In this document: positions 1 to 5,408 of the stretch, piece by piece
How the letters are laid out: every line of letters starts with the position of its first letter
Position numbering within the stretch: the first letter of the stretch is position 1
NCBI GenBank assembly: GCA_945871415.1
Contig: CAMBWG010000172.1
Span: 1 to 5,408, forward strand
Direction of reading: 5' to 3'
DNA from: an uncultured Desulfovibrio sp.
GTDB taxonomy: Bacteria > Desulfobacterota > Desulfovibrionia > Desulfovibrionales > Desulfovibrionaceae
DNA: 5,408 nt
Translations under genes and position numbers: made by a program
The notes under the pieces: model-generated
Databases searched by the model: none
What the model was told of the DNA's origin: nothing
What the model saw: the letters and a program-made list of their open reading frames with translations, nothing else

Positions 1-95
1 CCGTGCCCGTTGCGACGAAGGAAGCTACGGGCATCGACAGCAGAGATAAGGGGGGGTCCTTCCCTCCAACAAACTCCCTCACCCCCGGAAACAGG
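1..95 (+). repeat. Dispersed repeat, copy 1, upstream of pbpC
   Basis: Positions 1-95 resemble 2732-2824. The first 47 bases match copy 2 at about 90%, with four substitutions and a one-base gap; similarity then continues through a G-run/C-run segment to a shared ACAGG. Bases 3-10 (GTGCCCGT) pair with 27-34 (ACGGGCAT) as an 8-bp stem with one G-U pair and a 16-base loop. A purine tract at 48-56 can pair with pyrimidines at 58-65. The copies differ by an indel, so the element is unlikely to be coding. It may begin before the window edge. It could be a dispersed intergenic repeat, a leader RNA structure or a small RNA; the sequence does not decide between these. Confidence 0.7.
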
Positions 96-96
96 A
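93..96 (+). promoter_or_regulatory. Ribosome binding site of pbpC
   Basis: AGGA lies nine bases before the ATG at 106. It supports that start over the in-frame TTG at 10, which falls inside the repeat. The site overlaps the last bases of the repeat element, so folding of the repeat could in principle affect initiation. Confidence 0.5.
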
Positions 97-105
97 TGCC
101 CACGC

Positions 106-2412
106 ATGACGCGACCTTCTTTCTTTGTCCTTGCGGCGGCCGGATGCGCGGCAGGCACGCTGTACGGCCTGTTGTGCCTCTGGCTCTGGCTGTACGGCAC
201 GCCCTGCCCGCCGCCGCTGGAGGGCATTCCTTTTTCCCGGATTGTGCTGGATCGGCAGGGGGATATGCTGCGTCTTTCTCTGGCTGCGGATCAGAAATAC
301 CGCCTGCGGCTGCGTCTCGACGATATTCCGCCCGAAGCCGTGGCCACGGTGCTGCGCTACGAGGATCGTCATTTTCGCCTGCATCCCGGTATCAACCCCC
401 TGTCGCTGTGCCGGGCGGCCCTGACCATGCTTACCGGCGGGCGGCGCATGGGTGGTTCTACCATCACCATGCAGACCGCGCGGCTGATCTGGCACCTGGA
501 AACAGGCTCACCGGGTGACAAGCTGAAACAGATGCTGCTGGCGCTGCTGCTGGAATATCACTGGAGCAAAAATCAGATTCTGGAGGCCTATTTCAATCTT
601 GCGCCCTACGGCGGCAATGTGGAAGGGCTGGAAGCGGCCGCGCGCATCTACTTCCATAAACCCGCAAGCCGTCTGACGCCGGAAGAGGTGCTGGCCCTGA
701 CGCCGGTGCCCCAGCATCCGGCGCAGCGCAGACCGGCGGCTGATAACCCGCGTTTTACGGCCGCCATGCGCCGTCTGCGTCTGCTCTGGTTCCATGACGG
801 GGAGCTTGCTCCCCTGCGGGTGCATGCGCCTGCGGAACTCCCCTTTGAAGCGCCGCATGTCTGCGCCGAACTGCTGTCCCGCCCCGGGCCGGACAGCGTG
901 ACGACCACGCTGGATCTGCGGCTCCAGCGCAAGGTGGAGCGGGCCCTGCGCGGCTTTGCGGAACAACATGCCGCCTGCGGCTTAAACAATGCGGCGGCGC
1001 TGCTGCTGCACTGGCCCAGCATGGAAATACGCGCGCTGGCGGGATCGGCGGACTTCGGCAACGCAGCCATCGACGGGCAGGTGGACGGCACTCGGGCGCG
1101 TCGTTCCCCCGGATCGACGCTCAAGCCTTTTATTTACGCGCTGGCGCTGGATCAGGGGCTGATCCATCCCCGGACCCTGCTGCTGGACACGCCCCGCAGC
1201 TTTTCCGGCTATGATCCGGAAAATTTCGACGGCGGATTCCGGGGCCCCATTGCGGCCGCCGACGCTCTGCGCGCCAGCCGCAACGTCCCGGCACTGACTC
1301 TGGCCGCCCGCCTTGCCGCGCCGGGCCTGTACGGCTTTCTGCGCACGGCCGGCGTACAGTTTACCGAAAACGAGGAACACTACGGTCTGAGTCTGGTTCT
1401 TGGCGGCGCGGAAACAAGCATGCGCGAACTGGCGCAGCTTTATGCCATGCTGGCCAATAAGGGCGTGCTGCGGCCGCTGCGGCTTGTGCGCAACGAACCC
1501 GCCGCGCAGGAACCGCGCCCGCTGCTCTCGCCTGAGGCCGCGCTCGTGACGCTGAACATGCTGGAACATCCCGGTCTTTTCGTCCGAACCCGGCAGGGAC
1601 GGCGGCTGCCGCTGCGCCTCAAGACGGGCACGTCCAACGGCTTCCGCGACGCCTGGTCCGCAGGCGTTTTCGGCCCCTATGTGCTGCTTGTCTGGACAGG
1701 GAACTTCGACAACAGCCCCAACCCGCTGCTGGTGGGAGGGCGCGTGGCCGCGCCCCTGCTGCAACGCATGGCCGCCGACATCGCCGCGTCCGAAAATCTG
1801 GATGATCCCCTGCAACTGCCCGTGCCGGGGCTGAATGTCGTCCGCCTGCCGGTCTGCGCCGACACCGGCGACCTCGACACCTCCCTCTGCCGCGACACGG
1901 TGAAAACATGGTTTATTCCCGGCGTGTCACCCATTCGTCCCACAGGCATCTACCGCACCATTCTTGTGGACACGCGCACCGGTCTGCGGGCCTGCTCTCC
2001 CGAAGATCCGCATGTGGAAATGCGGATACAGGAATTCTGGCCCAGCGAGCTTGCCGCCATGTTTGCCGCCGCAGGCATTGCCAAAGCGCCGCCTCCCCCG
2101 CTTGATCCCCGCTGCCGCCCCGAGGGAACACTTCCCGGAGCCGCCCCGGTCATTCTCCGTCCCAAAGCGGGCCTGATCTATCACCTGCGCCCGGAAGCAC
2201 CTCGTCGCACCCTGCTTTTGCAGGCCCATGCCGACGCCGGTATCCGCACGCTGCACTGGTTTGCCGACGGCCGCCTCATCGGCAGAAGCGCCCCCGGAGA
2301 AACGCTTGAATGGGAAACCGGCCCGGGAACCTACCTTTTGCGCGTGGTTGACGATGCGGGCCGCGCCGTGACCCGACGGGTGAGCGTCCGCATGCTGCCG
2401 CGCAGCGATTAG
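106..2412 (+). CDS. pbpC: Penicillin-binding protein 1C, bifunctional glycosyltransferase/transpeptidase
   Basis: A membrane-anchored periplasmic enzyme that polymerises lipid II into glycan strands and crosslinks the stem peptides. The product is 768 aa, close to the 770 aa of E. coli PbpC. A hydrophobic segment at about residues 5-30 is the membrane anchor. The GT51 domain follows, with EDRHF at 86-90 (E86 the expected catalytic glutamate), GGSTITMQ at 116-123 and the SKNQILEAYFN region at 154-164. The transpeptidase domain carries all three penicillin-binding motifs: STLK at 337-340 (S337 the acylated serine), SRN at 391-393 and KTGTS at 506-510. Residues from about 686 to the end match the PBP1C C-terminal domain (BiPBP_C). 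The ATG at 106 is chosen because it has a nearby ribosome binding site and puts the anchor at the N-terminus; longer starts run into a repeat. All active-site motifs are present, so the enzyme should be functional. In E. coli pbpC sits beside an alpha-2-macroglobulin gene; none follows here, and the upstream side is outside the window. Confidence 0.95.
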   Translation: MTRPSFFVLAAAGCAAGTLYGLLCLWLWLYGTPCPPPLEGIPFSRIVLDRQGDMLRLSLAADQKYRLRLRLDDIPPEAVATVLRYEDRHFRLHPGINPLSLCRAALTMLTGGRRMGGSTITMQTARLIWHLETGSPGDKLKQMLLALLLEYHWSKNQILEAYFNLAPYGGNVEGLEAAARIYFHKPASRLTPEEVLALTPVPQHPAQRRPAADNPRFTAAMRRLRLLWFHDGELAPLRVHAPAELPFEAPHVCAELLSRPGPDSVTTTLDLRLQRKVERALRGFAEQHAACGLNNAAALLLHWPSMEIRALAGSADFGNAAIDGQVDGTRARRSPGSTLKPFIYALALDQGLIHPRTLLLDTPRSFSGYDPENFDGGFRGPIAAADALRASRNVPALTLAARLAAPGLYGFLRTAGVQFTENEEHYGLSLVLGGAETSMRELAQLYAMLANKGVLRPLRLVRNEPAAQEPRPLLSPEAALVTLNMLEHPGLFVRTRQGRRLPLRLKTGTSNGFRDAWSAGVFGPYVLLVWTGNFDNSPNPLLVGGRVAAPLLQRMAADIAASENLDDPLQLPVPGLNVVRLPVCADTGDLDTSLCRDTVKTWFIPGVSPIRPTGIYRTILVDTRTGLRACSPEDPHVEMRIQEFWPSELAAMFAAAGIAKAPPPPLDPRCRPEGTLPGAAPVILRPKAGLIYHLRPEAPRRTLLLQAHADAGIRTLHWFADGRLIGRSAPGETLEWETGPGTYLLRVVDDAGRAVTRRVSVRMLPRSD

Positions 2413-2434
2413 GCTCAGGGCTCATTATGTTTTT

Positions 2435-2488
2435 TGAGGGGGAAGAAACCCCTTTTGCTTGCGGCAAAAAGGGGTTTCTTCCCCCTCA
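2435..2488. terminator. Long perfect hairpin after pbpC, probable bidirectional terminator
   Basis: Bases 2435-2456 are the exact reverse complement of 2467-2488, giving a 22-bp stem with a 10-base loop. The stem can extend by two G-C pairs if one A is bulged. It begins 22 bases after the pbpC stop. No U-tract follows the full stem on either strand. The inner hairpin (CCCCTTTTGC with GCAAAAAGGGG) is followed by TTTCTT on + and, by symmetry, on the - strand, so it could end transcription both ways. The long perfect symmetry would also fit a dispersed palindromic repeat. Confidence 0.55.
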
Positions 2489-2731
2489 GACTCCCCCATC
2501 TTCCCCAAAACCCGCACATAATAATAGAACGTTTCAAACGCAAGGCGGCGGCACAGCCTGCCCGGCCCAAAGAGAGCGGAAAAACCGCGTTTTTTCCGCG
2601 AAACAACAGGCCGTATGCTTCTGTCCACCTGAAAAAGCGCGCTGGAGAAAAGACGGGGGCCTGGAGCGCAGCGAGAAAAGGCGTTCTCATAGGCCTCTCG
2701 CGCCAGCAGCGACCCAACGGGCGGCCGCAGG
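2489..2731. other. Intergenic spacer without a supported gene
   Basis: Open frames cross this stretch on both strands. None shows a recognisable domain, a credible ribosome binding site or a boundary that respects the hairpins and repeat around it. The only structures seen are the inverted repeat at 2576-2599 and a short GC hairpin at 2724-2736 (CGGCC, GCA loop, GGCCG) that abuts repeat copy 2. Confidence 0.5.
2576..2599. terminator. Inverted repeat with alternative hairpins, possible weak terminator
   Basis: GCGGAAAAA (2576-2584) pairs with TTTTTCCGC (2591-2599) as a 9-bp stem with a 6-base loop. An alternative fold on + pairs GCGG (2576-2579) with CCGC (2585-2588), followed by GTTTTTT, which is the layout of a short intrinsic terminator. 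On the - strand, CGCG with CGCG followed by GTTTTT gives a comparable arrangement. The 4-bp stems are short, so termination would be weak. Confidence 0.4.
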
Positions 2732-2824
2732 CCGTGTCCGTTGCGACGCAGGAGCCTTACGGGCATCGACAGCAGAGATGAGGGGTTTCCCTTCCCCCAA
2801 CAACTTACGAATAGTGGTAACAGG
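2732..2824 (+). repeat. Dispersed repeat, copy 2, upstream of the regulator
   Basis: This is the second copy of the element at 1-95, in the same orientation. GTGTCCGT (2734-2741) pairs with ACGGGCAT (2759-2766) to keep the 8-bp stem; the C-to-U change relative to copy 1 turns a C-G pair into a U-G pair rather than breaking it. A second stem pairs GAGGGG (2780-2785) with CCCTTC (2789-2794) around a TTT loop. Unlike copy 1, which ends about 10 bases before its gene, this copy ends about 93 bases before the regulator's ATG. Confidence 0.75.
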
Positions 2825-2840
2825 CCCTGGACGCCCCGTC

Positions 2841-2869
2841 TTGACGCTGCCGCGCGCGCCGACTACATA
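2841..2869 (+). promoter_or_regulatory. Possible sigma-70-type promoter for the regulator
   Basis: TTGACG (2841-2846) matches the -35 consensus at five of six bases. TACATA (2864-2869) is a weak -10 at 17-base spacing, in a locally AT-richer patch of GC-rich DNA. Transcription would start near 2876 and leave a leader of about 40 bases. The match is by eye only. Confidence 0.4.
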
Positions 2870-2905
2870 TCCGCGCAGCGGGGGCGAAACAGCGTTCCCG
2901 CCGCC

Positions 2906-2914
2906 GGAAGGAAG
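2906..2914 (+). promoter_or_regulatory. Ribosome binding site of the regulator
   Basis: GGAAGGAAG ends three bases before the ATG at 2918, with its AGGA core five bases upstream. This fixes the start at 2918 rather than at the upstream in-frame TTG (2741) inside the repeat. Confidence 0.7.
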
Positions 2915-2917
2915 CCT

Positions 2918-4492
2918 ATGCAAGATGTGCAAAATCTGCTGCTGGACATGGCCCGCTGTCGCACACTGGAAGAAATTTTCGATCTGGTGGCCTCCACGCT
3001 GGGCTGTCTGCCGGATGTGGCCCTGTGCCGTATCTGGCTTCAGGAACAGGCGGACCCCGCGCTCTGTTCCAGCTGCCGCCAGTTCTACGACTGCCGCGAT
3101 CACCGCCGCTGCCTGCGGCTGGTGGTCAGCGCGGGCCGCTCTCAGGTTTCGGATGCCGGCTGGACGCAGCTGGAAGGTGCGCACCGGCGATTTGCTCTCG
3201 GCTGCGGCAAAGTCGGTCTGATTGCGGCGTCAGGAGAAGCCTTTCACGTCAGCGACGTGTCTCCCGACATGCCCTGGGTCACGGACCCCGACTGGATCGC
3301 GCGGGAAAATATCCGGGACTTTCTGGGGCAGCCTCTCCTTTATCGCGGGCAGGTGCTGGGCGTGCTTGCCATGTTCTGCCGGAGCTCCCAGAGTCCGCAG
3401 GCCCTGAAGCAGCTGCGCCTTGTGGCCGACTATCTGGCCGTGTCTCTGGCCAATGCCCAGAGTTTTGCCGAACTGCACCGCCTCCAGCGACGCCTGGAAC
3501 TGGAAAACAGCTATCTCAAAAACGAGAGCGGCGCGCCGTCCGGCGATCTGCTGCTGGGGGAAAGCCCGGCCATGCGCGCCCTGCGCGAACGTATCCGGCA
3601 GATAGCCTGCGCGGATGTGCCCGTGCTTATCACCGGGGAATCCGGGACGGGAAAGAGCGTTGCCGCGGCCGCCATCCACACGCAGAGTCTTGCCGCCGGG
3701 GGGCCGCTGGTCAAGGTGCACTGCGCCGCCATTGCCCCGGAGCATTTTTCCCGGGAGTTTTTCGGCGCGACTCCCGCCGCGGAACAGCCCGCCCAGATCG
3801 GCTTTTTTGAGGCGGCCGCGCACGGCACGCTCTTTCTCGCGGGCATCGACGCGCTTCCCCTGCCTCAGCAGGCCGCGCTGCTCCAGGCCTTGCAGGATCG
3901 CGCCTACACCCGCGAAGGCGACGCCCGCCCCCGGCCCGTGCGGGCCCGCCTGCTGGCTGCGGCCGGGCGGGAGCTGCAATCTCTTGTGCGCGGCGGGCTC
4001 TTCCGCGAAGACCTGTATTATCGGCTTAACGTTGTCCCGCTCGCCATGCCGCCCCTGAGGGAACGGATGGAAGATTTGCCCCTGCTGGCCGCACACTTTC
4101 TCGACGCCTTCAAAAAACGCTTTCACAAACCCCGGCTGCGCCTCTCCGCCGCGGCTCTGCGCGTCCTGCGCCGCCATGACTGGCCGGGAAATGTTCGGGA
4201 ACTCAAGAACGCCCTGCTCCGCGCCGTGCTGGCCTCCTCAGAAGAGGCTGCGGAACCGGATCTTTCCGCCCTCGGTCTGCATTCCCGCGGCGCACTCCCC
4301 AGACCGGACGGGATTCTTACGGAAAGCCAGATGCGCACGCTCCAGCGCGACAATATTCTTGCCGCCCTGCGCTATTGCAATAACCGCATCTACGGCCCGC
4401 GCGGTGCGGCGGCCCTGTTGCAAATCAATCCCACAACGCTCTGCTCCCGAATGAAAAAGTTCGGCCTGCCGTCAGGGGATAAGGACGCATGA
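2918..4492 (+). CDS. GAF-AAA+-Fis HTH regulator of the sigma-54 activator class, degenerate ATPase core
   Basis: A 524-aa cytoplasmic transcription regulator. Residues about 1-185 form a GAF sensor with a four-cysteine cluster (C50, C53, C59, C65) that could bind a metal, an Fe-S cluster or sense redox state. A short helical linker (about 185-205) leads to the AAA+ domain (about 211-440). Intact parts are Walker A GESGTGKS (240-247), the FREDLYYRLNVVP region (362-374) with the expected arginine finger, and WPGNVREL (422-429). Altered parts are several. The GAFTGA sigma-54 contact loop is absent (expected within 281-297). Walker B reads GTLFLAGI (303-310) where the family has DE. Sensor I reads AAAG (347-350) where AATN is usual. 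The C-terminus (about 475-517) is a Fis-type helix-turn-helix with GPRGAA and SRMKKFGL. The family normally hydrolyses ATP to open sigma-54 promoters. This member probably cannot, so it may act as a repressor, as a sigma-70 regulator like TyrR or HupR, or be decaying. No target genes are identifiable here. Confidence 0.9.
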   Translation: MQDVQNLLLDMARCRTLEEIFDLVASTLGCLPDVALCRIWLQEQADPALCSSCRQFYDCRDHRRCLRLVVSAGRSQVSDAGWTQLEGAHRRFALGCGKVGLIAASGEAFHVSDVSPDMPWVTDPDWIARENIRDFLGQPLLYRGQVLGVLAMFCRSSQSPQALKQLRLVADYLAVSLANAQSFAELHRLQRRLELENSYLKNESGAPSGDLLLGESPAMRALRERIRQIACADVPVLITGESGTGKSVAAAAIHTQSLAAGGPLVKVHCAAIAPEHFSREFFGATPAAEQPAQIGFFEAAAHGTLFLAGIDALPLPQQAALLQALQDRAYTREGDARPRPVRARLLAAAGRELQSLVRGGLFREDLYYRLNVVPLAMPPLRERMEDLPLLAAHFLDAFKKRFHKPRLRLSAAALRVLRRHDWPGNVRELKNALLRAVLASSEEAAEPDLSALGLHSRGALPRPDGILTESQMRTLQRDNILAALRYCNNRIYGPRGAAALLQINPTTLCSRMKKFGLPSGDKDA

Positions 4493-4521
4493 CGGCAATT
4501 CCCGCAAAGAAACTGCCATGA
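4489..4521 (+). other. Mini-ORF of 10 codons joined by ATGA overlaps on both sides
   Basis: The ATG at 4489 overlaps the regulator's TGA (4490-4492). The frame reads MTAIPAKKLP and stops at TGA 4519-4521, which overlaps the transposase ATG at 4518. Both junctions are ATGA, the layout typical of translational coupling. The transposase ATG has only a weak purine stretch (AAGAAA at 4507-4512) as a ribosome site, so coupling through this short frame could help its translation. The arrangement could be coincidence, and the peptide itself matches nothing I recognise. Confidence 0.3.
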
Positions 4522-5297
4522 GAGACGGTCGCAAACTGAGCCGGGAGGCGCTGGCCATTGTGCGCCGCAAGGCTGTGGAAAGCGTCATTTCCGGCGAGCT
4601 GACGCAGACGCAGGCCGCGGCGGTCTTCGGAATCGCGAGGGCAACGGTCTGCCAGTGGGTTGCGGCCTTCCGGCGCGACGGCAACGCCGCGCTGACGGAA
4701 CGCCCGCGCGGACGCCGGAAAGAGGATAATCCACAGTTTTCCGCGGAAATCGGCGCATGGCTCCTGCGCGGCCCGGAAACGCACGATCTGCCGGGAAGTC
4801 TCTGGAACCGGGAACTGGTGGCGGCTCTGCTGCGGCAGAAAAAAAGCGTGACTGTCTCGCGCTGGACCGTGGGACGCCTGTTCCGGCGCTGGGGCCTGAC
4901 GGCCTGCGCGCCACCGGAAGAGCCCGCCCCCTGCGGCGAACAGCGCGCAAGCTGGCTGCGGGAAACCTATCCGGGATTGCGGCAGCAGGCGAGCCGGGAG
5001 CGCCGCACGCTCTGGTTTCTGGATGAAACAAGCCTCTATCTGGAAGGCGTCGGCCCCTGCAATGCCCTTACAGCCCTCACCCTGCGCGGGGATCTCCAGT
5101 TTCTGCTCTACAGGGGACGCCTGACAAGCGCCCTCTTTGTGGACTTTCTGGATCGGCTGCTCCGGGCGCAGACCGGACGCCGTGTGCTGCTCATCATGGA
5201 TACCCACACCATTCACCGGACGCAGGTCGTCGATGTCTGGCTGCAGGACCATGCGCAGACCGTGCAGCGCCGCTTTCTTCCTCCCCGCGCTCTGTAA
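4518..5297 (+). CDS. IS630-type transposase, C-terminally truncated
   Basis: A 259-aa relative of the IS630/Tc1-mariner DDE transposases, which cut and join DNA at TA sites. The N-terminus has the family opening DGRKLS (3-8), then a helix-turn-helix at about 29-50 and a GRRK linker (65-68). A second winged-helix region covers about 95-128 (SRWTVGRLFRRWGL). The catalytic domain supplies the first acid in WFLDET (D169) and the second in LLIMDTHTIHR (D228). The protein stops at FLPPRAL, where family members continue with a PELNP-type segment carrying the third acid, so that residue is missing. The stretch between D169 and the RGDLQF block also looks about 10-15 residues shorter than usual and lacks the W-x-P-x-G-type motif. 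No terminal inverted repeats were found nearby, and no continuation of the domain is visible in other frames downstream. It is probably an inactive remnant, although the frame is open throughout; DNA binding may survive. It starts 25 bases after the regulator. Confidence 0.8.
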   Translation: MRDGRKLSREALAIVRRKAVESVISGELTQTQAAAVFGIARATVCQWVAAFRRDGNAALTERPRGRRKEDNPQFSAEIGAWLLRGPETHDLPGSLWNRELVAALLRQKKSVTVSRWTVGRLFRRWGLTACAPPEEPAPCGEQRASWLRETYPGLRQQASRERRTLWFLDETSLYLEGVGPCNALTALTLRGDLQFLLYRGRLTSALFVDFLDRLLRAQTGRRVLLIMDTHTIHRTQVVDVWLQDHAQTVQRRFLPPRAL

Positions 5298-5408
5298 TAC
5301 CTCCCTCAAAAGTAAGGCCCCTTCCCCGCCCCGCTCCTCGCTCTGCAAAAAAATTTGGCTCTTGACTAGCTGAGAGGGTTTTCTCTGAGCATTTTCAACA
5401 CCAGAAGG
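5298..5408. other. Non-coding 3' end of window, possible edge of another insertion sequence
   Basis: No gene is visible. An A/T run (5347-5355) is followed by GGCTCTTGAC from 5357. Some ISL3-family elements have ends beginning GGCTCTT or GGGCTCTT and insert into A/T-rich 8-base targets, so an IS end may start here. A small hairpin (AGAG 5373-5376 with CTCT 5383-5386) follows. The window closes on AGAAGG, which could equally be a ribosome binding site for a gene just outside. TTGACT at 5362-5367 has no convincing -10 partner. None of these readings is secure. Confidence 0.25.

Noticed and set aside
10..105. N-terminal extension of PBP1C from TTG at 10
   Set aside because: It runs through the repeat, places about 30 polar residues before the membrane anchor and ignores the ATG at 106 with its ribosome site.
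982..1815. 277-aa minus-strand frame inside pbpC
   Set aside because: Antisense shadow of a gene with complete family motifs, expected in GC-rich DNA; no domain or ribosome site.
2741..2917. N-terminal extension of the regulator from TTG at 2741
   Set aside because: It begins in repeat copy 2 and reads through the candidate promoter; its resemblance to the PBP1C extension comes only from the repeat and is lost after the indel. A strong ribosome site supports 2918.
2425..3221. Long open frames over the intergenic gap on both strands (2425-2766 minus, 2427-3221 plus)
   Set aside because: They read through hairpins and the repeat, have low-complexity or arginine-rich composition with no domain, and the plus frame overlaps the regulator in another phase.
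3230..4177. 315-aa minus-strand frame inside the regulator
   Set aside because: Antisense to conserved AAA+ motifs, with shadow-like composition.
4425..5348. 307-aa minus-strand frame opposite the transposase
   Set aside because: Antisense to a recognisable IS630 transposase; no recognisable domain of its own.
5273..5408. Frameshifted remainder of the transposase C-terminus
   Set aside because: No PELNP-like segment appears in any frame after 5273, so the end looks deleted rather than shifted.
1..5408. tRNA, rRNA, CRISPR array or sigma-54 (-24/-12) promoter
   Set aside because: No cloverleaf, no regularly spaced repeats and no convincing TGGC...TTGC element were found by eye.

Overview
This is a GC-rich bacterial window with three genes, all on the + strand. 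The high GC content, the cysteine-rich GAF regulator and the dispersed repeats in the gaps suggest a Desulfovibrio-like member of the Desulfovibrionaceae. That assignment rests on general resemblance and is not proven.

Layout. Positions 1-105 hold a short repeat with a conserved hairpin, directly upstream of pbpC. Positions 106-2412 encode a complete bifunctional penicillin-binding protein 1C (768 aa). Positions 2413-2917 have no convincing gene. This gap holds a long perfect hairpin (2435-2488, probable terminator), a smaller hairpin (2576-2599), a second copy of the upstream repeat (2732-2824) and a possible sigma-70-type promoter (2841-2869). Positions 2918-4492 encode a 524-aa GAF / AAA+ / Fis-type HTH regulator of the sigma-54 activator class. 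Its ATPase core is degenerate: the GAFTGA loop and both Walker B acidic residues are missing. Positions 4518-5297 encode an IS630-type DDE transposase that stops just before the segment carrying the third catalytic acid. It is joined to the regulator by two ATGA stop/start overlaps around a 10-codon mini-ORF. The last 111 bases are non-coding and may enter another insertion sequence.

How it works together. PBP1C makes and crosslinks peptidoglycan and is probably transcribed separately from the regulator, because two hairpins and a new promoter lie between them. The regulator and the transposase-like ORF may share a transcript. No target of the regulator can be identified here. The observations most worth following are the repeat pair with a preserved 8-bp stem, the regulator that keeps its fold but has lost its ATPase and sigma-54 contact residues, and the truncated but still open transposase coupled to it.
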